The notes: a model not told the origin generated them from the letters alone. Positions 27,735 through 38,678 are shown, counted from the first letter of the stretch. The stretch is 64,000 bases of DNA from Streptococcus cristatus (GCF_001578775.1 NZ_KQ969062.1:441539-505538); one strand, 5' to 3'. Program-made: numbers and translations.

Positions 27735-28889
27735 ATGAAACCAAATGATCATTTTTCTTTCTTGTCTAATAACCAGGTCAGTCAAGATATGAGCGGGCTG
27801 ACCCGTTATTATCTACCTATTGTGGGCAAGGATGCAGTGGCGCTTTATCTTTATCTGGTTTCTTTTGGGGATAATGGAGCTCAGCAGCGACTTTTCAGCC
27901 ATATTTTAAATCATCTTGATTTTGGTATGGAAGTGTTGGAGAGAAGCTTGGAGCGCCTATCAGCTATTGGCTTGCTAGAGCTTTACCAGACGGAGACGGG
28001 ATTTTTCATCCGACTCTATCCAACCTTGTCCGCTGAGGACTTCTTTGCTCATCATGTGTACAGTAGTCTTTTGGAGAAAAAGATTGGTCAGGCGGCAGTA
28101 GATAAGCTACGACCGGAAAATCCAGCTGGACAAAAAATCGGTGCTTCTTTTAGCCAGATTTATGGCATGGATGACATCAGTCTGACGAGAACTAGTCGCC
28201 AGAATGATTTTGACTTGACGCATTTTAAACAGAGAATGGCTCAGGATGGCTTGCGTTTTGCAGATGAGAAGTCGGACCTCTTGGACTTGTTTGCTATTGC
28301 GGAGCAGAAGAAATGGACGTGGTACGAGACCTATGTCTTAGCGCGTGAAACGGCTGTGTCACATGTGATTTCGACGAAACGGATGCAGCAAAAGATTCAG
28401 CAGAAACCAGTCTCGGGAGATTTTTCTCAGCAAGAGCAGTCTATTATCCGTGAGGCTAAAAGCAAGCAGCCCTTGTTCTTTTTGGCAGAAATCAAGAAAA
28501 CCCGTCAGGCGGCCATTACGCGTAGTGAACGGAAGTTGATTCAGGATTTGGCAGAGATGGGGCTTTTGGATGAAGTTATCAATATCATCCTGCTACTGAC
28601 TTTTAATAAGGTGGATTCAGCCAACCTCAATGAAAAGTATGCCCTCAAGGTGGCCAATGACTTTTCCTATCAAAAGGTGACCTCGGCTGAAGAGGCAGTC
28701 CTAAAAATCCGTGAGCGTAATCAGCAGACGAATAGTCGTCCTGCGCAAGTCAGCCCAGCTGCTGCTAAAAGCAATGTGCCAAACTGGAGTCAGCCGGATT
28801 ACAAAAATGAAACCAGCTTAGAAAAACAAGCGGAACTAGAAGAGCAAAAAAGAAGGCTTTTAGCGAGACTGGAAGAGGGAGGCGATTAA
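27735..28889 (+). CDS. dnaB: DnaB, replication initiation and membrane attachment protein
   Basis: 384 residues; the Firmicute primosome protein that with DnaD and DnaI loads the replicative helicase, not the helicase itself. N-terminal winged-helix part (about 10-110) and C-terminal DnaB/DnaD-like domain, ending in a charged tail (KQAELEEQKRRLLARLEE). Six bases after nrdR and directly abutting dnaI. Confidence 0.93.
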   Translation: MKPNDHFSFLSNNQVSQDMSGLTRYYLPIVGKDAVALYLYLVSFGDNGAQQRLFSHILNHLDFGMEVLERSLERLSAIGLLELYQTETGFFIRLYPTLSAEDFFAHHVYSSLLEKKIGQAAVDKLRPENPAGQKIGASFSQIYGMDDISLTRTSRQNDFDLTHFKQRMAQDGLRFADEKSDLLDLFAIAEQKKWTWYETYVLARETAVSHVISTKRMQQKIQQKPVSGDFSQQEQSIIREAKSKQPLFFLAEIKKTRQAAITRSERKLIQDLAEMGLLDEVINIILLLTFNKVDSANLNEKYALKVANDFSYQKVTSAEEAVLKIRERNQQTNSRPAQVSPAAAKSNVPNWSQPDYKNETSLEKQAELEEQKRRLLARLEEGGD

Positions 28890-29789
28890 ATGGAAAAAAT
28901 AGGACAGGCAATGCCTCATATGAATAAGGTGAAGCAGTTTGATTATCAAAAATTAGTCCAGCAGATTTTAGCAGATCCAGATATCGCTGCCTTTATCAGT
29001 CGAGAACAACTGTCTCCAATCGAAATTCAGCGTAGCATTTCTAAGTTCAATCAATACATTACCGAACGAGATCGTTTCCTGCTAGAAGATCAGAACTATA
29101 TTGCTAAGGGTTATAAGCCAATTTTGGTGAAAAATGAAGGCTATGCGGATGTTGCCTATGAGGAAACGCCTGAGTTGATCGAGCAGGAGAGACAGGAGGC
29201 GATTAGAAGCCGTCTCAACCTCATCAATTTACCAACCAGTCTAAAAGAAGCTAGTTTGGCCAAAGTAGACTTAGACGATGTCGGTCGTTACAAGGCTTTT
29301 GAACTCTTGACCAGTTTTGTTGCGGATTTTCCGCATTATCAAAAGGCTGTTTACCTCTACGGAGATTTCGGCGTGGGTAAGAGCTACATGATGGCTGCGC
29401 TGGCGCATGATTTGTCAGAAAAACGTAGTGTCTCAACGACTCTGCTCCACTATCCGAGCTTTGTTTTGGATGTTAAGAATGCGATCAGTTCTGGCTTGGT
29501 CAAGGACAAGATTGACCAGGTCAAGACAGCTCAAGTGCTGATTTTGGACGATATCGGTGCAGAGCAGTCTAGCCCCTGGATGCGCGATGAGATTTTGCAG
29601 GTTATTCTCCAGCACCGTATGCAGGAAAATCTGCCAACTTTCTTTACTTCTAACTTTAGTTTTGCAGATTTGGAGCGTCACTTTGCTAATTCTAAGAATG
29701 GCGATGAGACCTGGCAAGCCAAGCGGGTTATGGAGCGGATCAAGTTTTTGGCTCAAGAAGTGCATCTAGAAGGAGAGAACCGTCGATGA
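28890..29789 (+). CDS. dnaI: DnaI, helicase loader ATPase
   Basis: 299 residues. N-terminal helicase-binding domain (about 1-110) and AAA+ domain with Walker A (YGDFGVGKS) and Walker B (VLILDDIGAE). Loads the replicative helicase with DnaB and DnaD. Overlaps the next gene by four bases (ATGA). Confidence 0.96.
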   Translation: MEKIGQAMPHMNKVKQFDYQKLVQQILADPDIAAFISREQLSPIEIQRSISKFNQYITERDRFLLEDQNYIAKGYKPILVKNEGYADVAYEETPELIEQERQEAIRSRLNLINLPTSLKEASLAKVDLDDVGRYKAFELLTSFVADFPHYQKAVYLYGDFGVGKSYMMAALAHDLSEKRSVSTTLLHYPSFVLDVKNAISSGLVKDKIDQVKTAQVLILDDIGAEQSSPWMRDEILQVILQHRMQENLPTFFTSNFSFADLERHFANSKNGDETWQAKRVMERIKFLAQEVHLEGENRR

Positions 29790-30502
29790 ATGAAACAATT
29801 AACTTGATGAAAGCTCATACGTCTATTCGGCGCTTTACAGAAGAGCAAATTTCGAATGAAGAACTACGCGCCATTATCGATGCTGGACGTGCTGCTTCCA
29901 GCTGGAAAAACTTCCAGTCCTACTCTATCATTGTGGTGCGCAGTCAGGAGAAAAAAGAAGCCCTTTTTGAGTTGGTTCCGCAGAAAGCAATTCTTCAGGC
30001 TTCAGCATTTTTGCTTTTTGTTGGCGACCTCAATCGTGCTCAAAAGGGCGTTCAATTGCAAACGGATGGTTTTTACCCTGAAGGAACCGAAAATATTCTC
30101 ATTAGCTCGGTAGATGCTGCTTTGGCAGGGCAAAACACCCTCTTAGCAGCTGAAAGTCTGGGTTATAGCGGTGTTATTATTGGTTTAGTCCGCTACGAAG
30201 CTTCAAAAATTGCCCAGCTCTTTAATCTGCCAGACTATACTTATCCAGTTTTCGGCATGGCTTTAGGAAAGCCCAATCAAAACCATGCTTTCAAGCCACG
30301 CCTGCCGTATGAAGCGGTGGTCTTTGAGGAAGAATACTGTGAGCAACTCAGCTCAGTCATCGAGGTCTATGACCGTGTGCAGGCTGAGTATGCTGGTGAG
30401 CGAGCACAGGATACTTGGAGCCAGCGTTTGGCAGCCCAATTTGGTCAGGAGCCAAATCAAGCGATTGACCAACTGTTCAAAGAAAAGAAATTAAAAAAAT
30501 AA
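29786..30502 (+). CDS. Nitroreductase-family NAD(P)H oxidoreductase
   Basis: 238 residues, FMN-binding nitroreductase fold of the NfsA/FRP subgroup: SIRRFTEEQIS at the N-terminus and AAESLGYSGVIIGLVR in the middle. Likely reduces flavin, quinones or nitro compounds; substrate unknown. Translationally coupled to dnaI, followed closely by der. Confidence 0.85.
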   Translation: MNETINLMKAHTSIRRFTEEQISNEELRAIIDAGRAASSWKNFQSYSIIVVRSQEKKEALFELVPQKAILQASAFLLFVGDLNRAQKGVQLQTDGFYPEGTENILISSVDAALAGQNTLLAAESLGYSGVIIGLVRYEASKIAQLFNLPDYTYPVFGMALGKPNQNHAFKPRLPYEAVVFEEEYCEQLSSVIEVYDRVQAEYAGERAQDTWSQRLAAQFGQEPNQAIDQLFKEKKLKK

Positions 30503-30544
30503 GGCGGGGCTCAGCTCTGTCCCAAAGAATGAAAGAGGAAAAAC

Positions 30545-31855
30545 ATGGCTTTACCAACTATTGCCATTGTCGGCCGTCCCAATGTCGGCAAGTCAACGCT
30601 ATTTAACCGGATTGCGGGTGAGCGGATTTCCATTGTCGAAGACGTGGAAGGGGTTACTCGTGACCGCATCTATGCGACGGCAGATTGGCTGAATCGTAAG
30701 TTTAGTATCATTGATACAGGCGGAATTGACGATGTTGATGCGCCTTTTATGGAGCAAATCAAGCACCAAGCTGAAATCGCTATGGACGAGGCTGATGTTA
30801 TCATTTTTGTCGTGTCTGGCAAGGAAGGTATCACGGATGCGGACGAGTATGTGGCTCGCATGCTCTACAAGACCCACAAGCCGATTATCTTAGCGGTTAA
30901 TAAAGTGGATAATCCCGAAATGCGCAATGAAATCTATGATTTCTATGCTCTAGGCTTGGGCGATCCATTTCCAGTATCTTCTGTCCACGGGATTGGTACA
31001 GGGGATGTTCTAGACGCTATCGTTGAAAATCTTCCACATGAGGAAGTGGTTGAAAATCCTGATATGATCAAGTTTAGCTTGATTGGCCGGCCTAATGTCG
31101 GCAAGTCCAGCTTGATTAATGCCATCTTAGGTGAGGATCGGGTCATTGCCAGTCCAGTGGCTGGTACCACGCGTGATGCTATTGATACGGTCTTTACGGA
31201 CAGTGAAGGTCAGGAATTTACCATGATCGATACGGCTGGTATGCGCAAGTCGGGCAAGGTATATGAAAATACGGAGAAATACTCTGTTATGCGGGCTATG
31301 CGGGCGATTGATCGCTCAGATGTCGTTCTGATGGTGCTTAATGCTGAAGAAGGAATTCGTGAGTACGACAAGCGAATCGCTGGCTTTGCCCATGAAGCAG
31401 GAAAAGGAATGATCATCGTCGTCAATAAGTGGGACACGCTGGAAAAAGACAACCATACTATGAAAGACTGGGAAGAAGATATTCGTGACCAGTTCCAGTA
31501 CTTGTCTTATGCGCCGATTATTTTTGTCTCTGCCCTGACCAAGCAGCGTCTCCATAAGCTGCCAGACATGATTAAGCAAATCAGTCAGAGTCAGAATACC
31601 CGTATTCCATCAGCAGTGCTCAATGATGTCATCATGGATGCTATCGCCATCAATCCGACACCGACTGATAAGGGCAAGCGTCTCAAGATTTTTTATGCGA
31701 CTCAGGTTGCGACCAAACCGCCGACCTTTGTCATCTTTGTCAACGAAGAAGAGCTTATGCACTTCTCTTACCTGCGTTTCTTGGAAAATCAAATTCGCGA
31801 GGCCTTTGTCTTTGAAGGAACACCGATTCACTTGATTGCAAGGAAGCGGAAGTAG
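30545..31855 (+). CDS. der: Der (EngA), double GTPase for 50S ribosome assembly
   Basis: 436 residues with two tandem GTPase domains (P-loops GRPNVGKST at about 8 and GRPNVGKSS at about 181, NKVD and NKWD G4 motifs) and a C-terminal KH domain. Usual length. AAAGAGG site upstream. Confidence 0.97.
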   Translation: MALPTIAIVGRPNVGKSTLFNRIAGERISIVEDVEGVTRDRIYATADWLNRKFSIIDTGGIDDVDAPFMEQIKHQAEIAMDEADVIIFVVSGKEGITDADEYVARMLYKTHKPIILAVNKVDNPEMRNEIYDFYALGLGDPFPVSSVHGIGTGDVLDAIVENLPHEEVVENPDMIKFSLIGRPNVGKSSLINAILGEDRVIASPVAGTTRDAIDTVFTDSEGQEFTMIDTAGMRKSGKVYENTEKYSVMRAMRAIDRSDVVLMVLNAEEGIREYDKRIAGFAHEAGKGMIIVVNKWDTLEKDNHTMKDWEEDIRDQFQYLSYAPIIFVSALTKQRLHKLPDMIKQISQSQNTRIPSAVLNDVIMDAIAINPTPTDKGKRLKIFYATQVATKPPTFVIFVNEEELMHFSYLRFLENQIREAFVFEGTPIHLIARKRK

Positions 31856-31968
31856 GACTTGCTTTGGACTATTTATAAAGAAAAAACAAGAGCGATTTCA
31901 GGGAATTCATGGGCGGAAGCTTATCTTTAAAACCCTAAACTTGCTAGCTCAAAATTTGGAATAGACTG

Positions 31969-32011
31969 ATGAGGGAAACTGAATTGGAAAATTGGGTTTC
32001 TCTCATTTTTT
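31969..32011 (+). terminator. Terminator downstream of der
   Basis: Long hairpin ATGAGGGAAACTGAATT / AATTGGGTTTCTCTCAT with a GGAA loop and T6. It lies 114 bases past der. The rest of 31856-32144 holds only a TGG-extended TAAAAT (32090-32095), probably the mvaS promoter. Confidence 0.8.
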
Positions 32012-32144
32012 GATGATGAGCTTTCTCCGTCTCAGGTCGGATTTGGGCTTAAAAAATGGTTTTTAAAAGAGTTTTAGCCTTAATTATGGTAAAATAATGT
32101 CTGAATACTATTAGCTATCAAATGAATTGAATGAGGTCTTTATG

Positions 32145-33323
32145 ATGAACATCGGAATCGATCAAATCGGTTTTGCGACTAGCAATTATGTTTTAAAATT
32201 AGATCATCTGGCTGAGGAGCGGGGCATTGATCCCAACAAGCTCAGCAAGGGATTATTGATGAAGGAGATCAGCATTGCTCCTTTAACTGAGGATATTGTC
32301 ACTTTGGGTGCGACAGCGGCTGAGCAAATCTTGACTGTAGAGGACAAGAAGGTCATTGATATGGTCATTGTCGCAACAGAGTCTAGCATCGACCAAAGCA
32401 AGGCGGCTTCGGTCTTTATTCATGGTCTTTTAGGCATTCAGCCCTTTGCTCGTAGCTTTGAAATTAAAGAGGCCTGCTATGGAGCAACTGCTGCTCTAGA
32501 CTATGCCAAGCTGCATATCAGACAATATCCAGAAAGCAAGGTCTTGGTCATCGCTAGTGACATTGCCAAATACGGGGCAGAGACGCCAGGCGAGCCGACT
32601 CAAGGCGCAGGCGCTGTCGCTATGTTGATCAGTCAAAATCCACGCATCCTTGAATTCAATGAAGATAATGTGGCTCAGACTCGTGATATTATGGATTTCT
32701 GGCGTCCAAATTATTCGACGACTCCTTACGTCAATGGTGTTTACTCAACCCAGCAGTACCTGGATTGCCTCAAGACGACTTGGAACGAATACCAAAAGCG
32801 TCATGGTTTAGCTTTGGGAGACTTTGCGGCGGTTTGTTTCCATCTTCCCTATCCCAAATTGGCGCTTAAGGGGCTGAATAAAATTATGGATAAAAGCTTG
32901 TCTCAGGAGGAGCAAAAAGGCCTGCAAGAAAACTTTGACAAGTCTATTCTCTATAGCCAAAAGGTCGGGAATATCTATACAGGCTCGCTCTTTCTGGGGC
33001 TCTTGTCCCTCTTAGAAAACTCTGAGAATCTTAAGGCTGGTGACAAGATTGCTCTCTTTAGTTATGGTAGTGGTGCTGTGGCCGAGATTTTTAGTGCCAA
33101 TCTGGTAGAAGGTTATGAAAAACAGCTGATAACTAATCGTTTGGAGAAATTAAATCAACGTCAAGAACTGACTGTTGCTGCTTATGAAGAGCTTTTCTTT
33201 GCAGAAGCCCAGCTAGATGAAAACGGATCAGCTGTTTTTACTGACTACGATGACCAAGTTTACGCCTTGGTTCAAATCGACCAACACCAGCGCAAGTATA
33301 TCAAAGTTGAGAAACCATCATGA
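32145..33323 (+). CDS. mvaS: Hydroxymethylglutaryl-CoA synthase
   Basis: Condenses acetyl-CoA and acetoacetyl-CoA in the mevalonate route to isoprenoids. 392 residues from ATG 32145 (MNIGIDQIGFATS, as in pneumococcal MvaS); ATG 32142 is equally in frame. Catalytic Glu79, Cys111 (KEACYGATAAL) and the His of VCFHLPYPK match the E. faecalis enzyme. Overlaps mvaA by four bases. Confidence 0.95.
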   Translation: MNIGIDQIGFATSNYVLKLDHLAEERGIDPNKLSKGLLMKEISIAPLTEDIVTLGATAAEQILTVEDKKVIDMVIVATESSIDQSKAASVFIHGLLGIQPFARSFEIKEACYGATAALDYAKLHIRQYPESKVLVIASDIAKYGAETPGEPTQGAGAVAMLISQNPRILEFNEDNVAQTRDIMDFWRPNYSTTPYVNGVYSTQQYLDCLKTTWNEYQKRHGLALGDFAAVCFHLPYPKLALKGLNKIMDKSLSQEEQKGLQENFDKSILYSQKVGNIYTGSLFLGLLSLLENSENLKAGDKIALFSYGSGAVAEIFSANLVEGYEKQLITNRLEKLNQRQELTVAAYEELFFAEAQLDENGSAVFTDYDDQVYALVQIDQHQRKYIKVEKPS

Positions 33324-34600
33324 AAATAAATTGGACCGGATTTTCTAAAAAAACGCCTGCAGAGCGGCTAGAGTTTCTGAAAGCCCATGAACTACTCCAG
33401 ACTGAGAATTGGCAAAATCTTGCTAATCAAAGCCATTTACCGCTGGAGACAGCCAATCAAATGAGTGAAAATGTGCTTTCTGTTTTGGCTTTACCTTATT
33501 CGATTGCACCGGACTTTCTCATAGATGGGCAGGTTTATCAGGTACCTTTTGCAACAGAGGAGCCCTCTGTCGTTGCTGCTGCTAGTTTCGCAGCAAAAAT
33601 CATTAAGCGCAACGGCGGTTTCAAGACCAAGATTCATAATCGGCAGATGGTTGGGCAGGTCGCACTCTATGATGTGCCCGATGTAGCTAAAGCCTTAGAG
33701 CAAATCCAAAATGAGAAGTCAGCTTTATTAGAATTGGCAAATCAAGCCCATCCTTCCATCGTCAAGCGAGGAGGTGGGGCGCGTGATTTGAGAACGGATT
33801 TCCTGGAGGGAGAGACGGACTTTCTAGTTGTCTACCTTGTCGTGGACACTCAGGAAGCTATGGGTGCCAATATCCTTAATACAATGCTAGAAGCCCTAAA
33901 AGAACGGTTAGAGGAGTTAACAGGTGGACAGAGCTTGATGGCCATCCTGTCTAACTATGCGACTGAAGCGCTTGTAACAGCCTCTTGTGAAATTGATTTC
34001 CACTCACTCAGTCGAGACAAGGCAGAAGCTGAACGAACTGCTCAAAGAATCGCTTTAGCTAGTCAGTTTGCAAAGCAGGATCCTTATCGGGCCAGCACGC
34101 ATAATAAAGGCATTTTCAACGGAATTGATGCAGTTCTTTTGGCGACAGGTAATGACTGGCGCGCTATTGAAGCAGGGGCCCATGCCTATGCTGCTCGTGA
34201 TGGCCGTTATCAAGGATTGAGTAACTGGGAGGCCAATTTAGAGGAAAGAAAACTCCATGGCCAGTTGACTTTACCCATGCCGGTTGCGGCTAAGGGAGGC
34301 TCCATCGGTCTTAATCCAATGGTTGTCGCCAGTTTTGATTTATTGGGGCAACCGACAGCCAAAGAATTAGCTTCGATTATCGCTTCTGTCGGCTTAGCGC
34401 AAAATTTTGCAGCTTTAAGAGCGCTGGTGACCACGGGAATTCAGGCTGGCCACATGAAGCTCCAAGCCAAATCTCTAGCTTTATTGGCAGGTGCTCAGGA
34501 AGATGAGATTGCTACTGTCGTTGCAGAACTTCTCAAAGAGAAGCAATTTAATCAGGCAAAAGCTAAGGAAATTCTAACCAAAATGCGTAAAGAAAAATGA
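33320..34600 (+). CDS. mvaA: Hydroxymethylglutaryl-CoA reductase, class II
   Basis: 426 residues. Reduces HMG-CoA to mevalonate. Typical segments: FATEEPSVVAAASFAAK, FNGIDAVLLATGNDWRAIEAGAHAYAA (split here over about 267-293) and LPMPVAAKGGSIGLNP. Its TGA stop lies inside the left arm of the terminator hairpin. Confidence 0.95.
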   Translation: MKINWTGFSKKTPAERLEFLKAHELLQTENWQNLANQSHLPLETANQMSENVLSVLALPYSIAPDFLIDGQVYQVPFATEEPSVVAAASFAAKIIKRNGGFKTKIHNRQMVGQVALYDVPDVAKALEQIQNEKSALLELANQAHPSIVKRGGGARDLRTDFLEGETDFLVVYLVVDTQEAMGANILNTMLEALKERLEELTGGQSLMAILSNYATEALVTASCEIDFHSLSRDKAEAERTAQRIALASQFAKQDPYRASTHNKGIFNGIDAVLLATGNDWRAIEAGAHAYAARDGRYQGLSNWEANLEERKLHGQLTLPMPVAAKGGSIGLNPMVVASFDLLGQPTAKELASIIASVGLAQNFAALRALVTTGIQAGHMKLQAKSLALLAGAQEDEIATVVAELLKEKQFNQAKAKEILTKMRKEK

Positions 34601-34627
34601 GTCAATATGTATTGACTCATTTTTTAT
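34592..34627. terminator. Bidirectional terminator between mvaA and the ThrE pair
   Basis: Perfect 11-bp inverted repeat ATGAGTCAATA/TATTGACTCAT with a 2-base gap, A5 on the left and T6 on the right. The left arm contains the mvaA stop codon, and the stop of the minus-strand gene at 34617 lies in the right flank. Confidence 0.9.
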
Positions 34628-35075
34628 AGTGAAGAGGATGCTTCTTCAGATAGCTGTAAATCTTTAAGACAACCGTCCCGCTAGCCATGCCGATAGAGAT
34701 GACCAAGGCTAGGATGACGACCAAGGTAGCATTGACCATAGCATGACTGTAATCACCTGTCACAAAGAAAGCAGTTGTCCGGTAAGAAATATATCCGGGT
34801 ACTAGAGGCGCTAGAATAGCCAAAATAAAGACGACAGCTGGCGTTCTGTAGATGATGCTGAGGATTTGGCTGGCACAGGAACCAATGATAGCAGCCACAA
34901 AGGTTGCAATGATGACATTGGTCGGTCCCTTGAGCAAGAGATAGAGTAGCCAAGTAGCCATTCCTAAAACTCCGCCAGGAATCAGCATACTACGCTGGAC
35001 ATTTAGAACGATTAGAAAAGTGATGATAGCCAGTAGGCTGGCCAGAGCTTGTAGTAAGAAAGTCAAGATTGTCAT
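34617..35075 (-). CDS. ThrE_2-type threonine/serine exporter subunit (DUF3815)
   Basis: 152-residue membrane protein with about five hydrophobic spans. Matches the small half of split ThrE exporters by pattern (SLLAIITFLIVLNVQ, LAPLVPGYISYRT). Paired four bases downstream of the large half, so the two probably form one transporter. Substrate inferred. Confidence 0.8.
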   Translation of the reverse strand: MTILTFLLQALASLLAIITFLIVLNVQRSMLIPGGVLGMATWLLYLLLKGPTNVIIATFVAAIIGSCASQILSIIYRTPAVVFILAILAPLVPGYISYRTTAFFVTGDYSHAMVNATLVVILALVISIGMASGTVVLKIYSYLKKHPLHYKK

Positions 35076-35079
35076 AGGC

Positions 35080-35853
35080 TTATTTCATAAGAATGAGGGC
35101 GACAGAGGTACCAGCACCGAGAGCAAGGGTAATGAGGAGCGATTCAAAGAGTTTGCTCATTCCAGAGTTGATATGGTTGGTCATGATATCTCTAACTGAG
35201 TTGGTCAGAGCGATTCCTGGAACGAAGGGCATGACAGCTCCTGCGATAATCAAGTCTGCTGTCGAATCGAATCCCGAATAGTAAGCCCAAATCTGGGCTA
35301 ATAATCCGAAGACAAAAGCTCCAGCAAAGGCCGAAACAAAAGGAATTCGAATATATTTATCGACATAAAGGGAGAAAGAGAAGCCAAATAGAGTCGCGAT
35401 ACCGGCTCCAAGAGCATCGTAAAAATTTCCACCGAACATGATAGAAAAGAAAGGAGCACTGAGTGTAGCTGCTGCGATGAGTTCTCTTTTGCTATAGGGA
35501 ACCCCTTTCGTTTTAAGTGCCCTTAGCTGTTCAAGAGCCTCTTCCAAATTGATTGCTCCACTGACTAATTGCCGAGAAACCTGATTGACATCGCAGACTT
35601 TCTCGATATTGTAGTTCATATGGATATTTCGCTTCATTCGAGAAATATTAGTATTTTCAATTGAAAAGAATATGGCAACGGGCATGGCTAAGGCATTGCA
35701 GTCCAGGATGCCTTGCGAATGGGCAATCCGAATCATGGTGTCTTCGACCCGATAAATCTCTGAGCCGCTTTGTAATAGCAAGGTTCCAGCTAGCATGATA
35801 ACATCGACGGCCAGATTAAGATTTTTTTCATCTGTAGACATTTTCTCAGCCAT
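35080..35853 (-). CDS. ThrE-type threonine/serine exporter subunit (DUF1212)
   Basis: 257 residues from ATG 35853, preferred because AAAGGGGATATA stands before it, while the upstream in-frame ATG (35871) has no ribosome site. N-terminal cytosolic part with the family signature LLQSGSEIYRVEDTM, then about five membrane spans. Promoter with an extended -10 TGTTATAAT (minus strand, 35886-35894). Confidence 0.85.
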   Translation of the reverse strand: MAEKMSTDEKNLNLAVDVIMLAGTLLLQSGSEIYRVEDTMIRIAHSQGILDCNALAMPVAIFFSIENTNISRMKRNIHMNYNIEKVCDVNQVSRQLVSGAINLEEALEQLRALKTKGVPYSKRELIAAATLSAPFFSIMFGGNFYDALGAGIATLFGFSFSLYVDKYIRIPFVSAFAGAFVFGLLAQIWAYYSGFDSTADLIIAGAVMPFVPGIALTNSVRDIMTNHINSGMSKLFESLLITLALGAGTSVALILMK

Positions 35854-35927
35854 TATATCCCCTTTTTTCATTTCACAATAACTCTATTATAACACAAATG
35901 CTCAAAGCTATCTCTCCAAAGTAAAAG

Positions 35928-35954
35928 AAAACCAGCTGATTTTCAGCTGGTTTT
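35928..35954 (-). terminator. Terminator of pflB
   Basis: Perfect 12-bp inverted repeat AAAACCAGCTGA/TCAGCTGGTTTT with a 3-base loop; read on the minus strand it is followed by CTTTTACTTT. Confidence 0.85.
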
Positions 35955-35971
35955 ACAATTAGGAAAGAGGC

Positions 35972-38287
35972 TTAGCTAAGTGCATCATCCATAGAAAGAA
36001 CTTCGTGGAAGACACGTTGTGTCAATTCAGTTTTTTGTTCTGGAGTGAGATATTTAGTGTTTACACAGTATCCAGAGATACGTACGATAACGTCTTCGCC
36101 AGACATGATCTTGTCATAAACATCTTGCAAGTCCATAACGTTCAAGTTAACGTGTTGTCCACCGTTTTCAAAGTAACCATCAAGGATTGTTACCAAATTA
36201 TCAACTTGTTCGTCACGAGTCTTACCAAGAGCACGAGGTGAAACTTGAGTTGTCAATGAGATACCGTCAGCTGCGTAGCTGAAGTCAAGACTAGCAAGTG
36301 AGTTCAAGTTTTGCAACCAACCACCTTTCGCTTTGTTAGATGGGTTAGCACCTGGTGAGAAGAATTCAAGTTTAGATAAGTTCACAGAACCATCTTCGTT
36401 GAGGTATACACCTTTATGGACTGGTGAGTTACCAGTCTGTTTAGAGTAAGCAACGTTAGATGTGATGGTCAAAAGTGATACTGTAGCTTCAGCGTCTTTG
36501 TAAAGTTTATGGCTACGTAGACGAGTTGTGTAAGCTTCGATCAACCATTCTGCCAATTCGTTTGAACGTGGGTCATCTTCACCCCAACGTGGGTATTCAC
36601 CGATTGTTTCGTAATCGTAGATGTAGCCATTTTCGTCACGGATTGGTTTAACGGTAGCGTACTTGATAGCTGACAATGTGTCAACAGTGTTAGCGAATCC
36701 GCAGATACCGAATCCCATGTTAGCACGTTGTTTAGTTGGCAAGAAGGCCATTTGAACAGCTTCGTAGTTGTACTTGTCAGTCATGTAGTGGATGATGTTC
36801 AAGGCATCTACGTAAGTGTCAGTCAACCAGTCCAGAGATTTTTCAAAGTTCGCTTTAACAGATTCGAATTCAAGAACTTCGTCACGGATAGGATCGATGT
36901 CAAATACTTTGTAGTCTTTATGCACATCATCGTAACCACCGTTCAAACCAGTAAGAAGGGCTTTAAGAACGTTTACACGAGCACCGAAGTACTGAATGTT
37001 GTGGCGTTGTTCTTCGTTTTCTGGGTCAAGTGGTGACACACAGCATGAGATACAGCTCATTTCTCCGTATCCGTCTTTAGCCATTGTTGTTACACCTTCG
37101 TATTGGATAGAAGAGTGTTTGTGGCTCATGTGCATACAGTAGCGACGGAAGTTGTATGGCAATTTGTCAGTCCAGAGAACTGTCAAGTTTGGCTCTGGAG
37201 AGTTACCGATGTTGTCAAGAGTGTTCAAGAAACGGTAGTCCATCTTCGTAACACGGTGGCGACCGTCGTTCCCCATACCAGCCATAGAAGTTGTGATGAA
37301 GGTTGGGTCACCTGAGTACAATTGGTCATAAGCTTTTGTACGAGCAAACTTCACTGTACGAAGTTTCATAACGAAATCATCAACAAATTCTTGGATTTCT
37401 GATTCAGTAAATGTACCACGAGCAAGGTCACGTTCTGCAAAGATGTCGAGTACGATTGGTACACGTCCTAGAGATGTAGCAGCACCGTTGATAACACGGC
37501 AGACAGCCATGAAGGCGATGTTAACCCATTGGATGGCTTCTTTCGTATTCATCGCTGGTTTGCGGACATCAACTCCGTAAAGGTCACCCAAGCGAACGAC
37601 TTGTTGCAATGCTTGATATTGAAGATTTACTTCTTCACGAAGACGGATTGTTTCTTCGTCGATTTCTTTGATTGCATTCCAGTCGTTGACTTTTTCTTGC
37701 ATCAAGTAGTCTGCACCGTAAAGAGCAAGACGTGCGTAAACACCGATGATACGTCCACGTGAGTAGGCATCTGGAAGACCTGTTACAGTGTGGGCGTGAC
37801 GAGCACGGCGGATGTTAGAAGTATAAGCACGGAAAATACCGTCGTTAACAGTTGTCACATATTTTGTGAAAATTTCGTGAACAGCTGGATCAGGTTCATA
37901 ACCATTTTCCTTCAAAGTTGTTTCAGCCATACGGATACCACCTTTTGGCATGAAGTTCAATTTGAAGAGTTCATCGTTTTGAATACCGTAAATTAGTTCG
38001 TTATCTCTGTCGATATAACCAGCAGGGATATCTGCAATAGATGTTGGACGAGTGTCCATTGGGAAACGAGTTTCTTCGTAGTGAGCTTTTGTTTCTTCTA
38101 CGATTTTTTTGATATGGAGTGAGCGCTCAGTAGGACCTGCCAAGAAGCTTTCATCTCCATCATAAGGTGTGTAGTTGGCTTGAACGAAGCGAGAAACACT
38201 TGCTTTCTCTTTCCAGTCTTCACCTTTGAAGCCTTCCCAAGCCTTGTCAAAAATGTCTTGAGCTTCCACAACTGTTTTAACAACCAT
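35972..38287 (-). CDS. pflB: Pyruvate formate-lyase
   Basis: 771-residue glycyl-radical enzyme cleaving pyruvate with CoA to acetyl-CoA and formate; the anaerobic mixed-acid branch of streptococcal fermentation. The adjacent catalytic cysteines ([10 protein letters not shown]) and the radical Gly in [12 protein letters not shown] near the C-terminus are present. The activating enzyme PflA is not in the window. Codon use is that of a highly expressed gene. Confidence 0.96.
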   Translation of the reverse strand: MVVKTVVEAQDIFDKAWEGFKGEDWKEKASVSRFVQANYTPYDGDESFLAGPTERSLHIKKIVEETKAHYEETRFPMDTRPTSIADIPAGYIDRDNELIYGIQNDELFKLNFMPKGGIRMAETTLKENGYEPDPAVHEIFTKYVTTVNDGIFRAYTSNIRRARHAHTVTGLPDAYSRGRIIGVYARLALYGADYLMQEKVNDWNAIKEIDEETIRLREEVNLQYQALQQVVRLGDLYGVDVRKPAMNTKEAIQWVNIAFMAVCRVINGAATSLGRVPIVLDIFAERDLARGTFTESEIQEFVDDFVMKLRTVKFARTKAYDQLYSGDPTFITTSMAGMGNDGRHRVTKMDYRFLNTLDNIGNSPEPNLTVLWTDKLPYNFRRYCMHMSHKHSSIQYEGVTTMAKDGYGEMSCISCCVSPLDPENEEQRHNIQYFGARVNVLKALLTGLNGGYDDVHKDYKVFDIDPIRDEVLEFESVKANFEKSLDWLTDTYVDALNIIHYMTDKYNYEAVQMAFLPTKQRANMGFGICGFANTVDTLSAIKYATVKPIRDENGYIYDYETIGEYPRWGEDDPRSNELAEWLIEAYTTRLRSHKLYKDAEATVSLLTITSNVAYSKQTGNSPVHKGVYLNEDGSVNLSKLEFFSPGANPSNKAKGGWLQNLNSLASLDFSYAADGISLTTQVSPRALGKTRDEQVDNLVTILDGYFENGGQHVNLNVMDLQDVYDKIMSGEDVIVRISGYCVNTKYLTPEQKTELTQRVFHEVLSMDDALS

Positions 38288-38337
38288 TAGATTTTCCTCT
38301 TTATTCTAGCAACATAAACTGTTACATTTATAATTAA

Positions 38338-38366
38338 AGTATATCATAAGGTAATCGGTTTCACAA
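38338..38366 (-). promoter_or_regulatory. pflB promoter with a cre-like site
   Basis: Minus strand TTGTGA, 17 bases, TATACT, with an extended -10 TG. TGAAACCGATTACC (38350-38363) matches 13 of 14 positions of the CcpA cre consensus TGWAANCGNTNWCA and lies between -35 and -10, so CcpA repression in glucose excess is inferred. Confidence 0.75.
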
Positions 38367-38615
38367 ACGAATTTCAGAGCTAAAAGAGGCTTTCTTTTAT
38401 AATACAGATTGATATTTTATTGCAAACTGTTTTATAATTTTGAAAATGGTAAATGAAAATAGTAGAAAGAAGCTGATAAGTTGAATTATTTTGTACTTGC
38501 TTTGAACGTTACTATGGAGAATTTGTCCAATACGGAAATTCCTATTTTATTACTTTGTCTATGCATCTCAGAAAGTTTCTCACATTTTCCGGTCTTGCTT
38601 TTGAGTAAAAATCCT

Positions 38616-38643
38616 TTGAAACTTGCTTTAAAAATGATAAAAT
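38616..38643 (+). promoter_or_regulatory. Promoter of dinB
   Basis: TTGAAA, 16 bases, TAAAAT with an extended -10 TGA. The 38367-38615 stretch between pflB and here shows no convincing gene. Confidence 0.7.
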
Positions 38644-38678
38644 TTGCTAAAGAGCTATTCTAACTTATAGGAGACGGC

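Noticed and set aside
38481-38663. 60-codon open frame upstream of dinB
   Set aside because: No ribosome site, the dinB promoter lies inside it, and the peptide resembles nothing; taken as chance.
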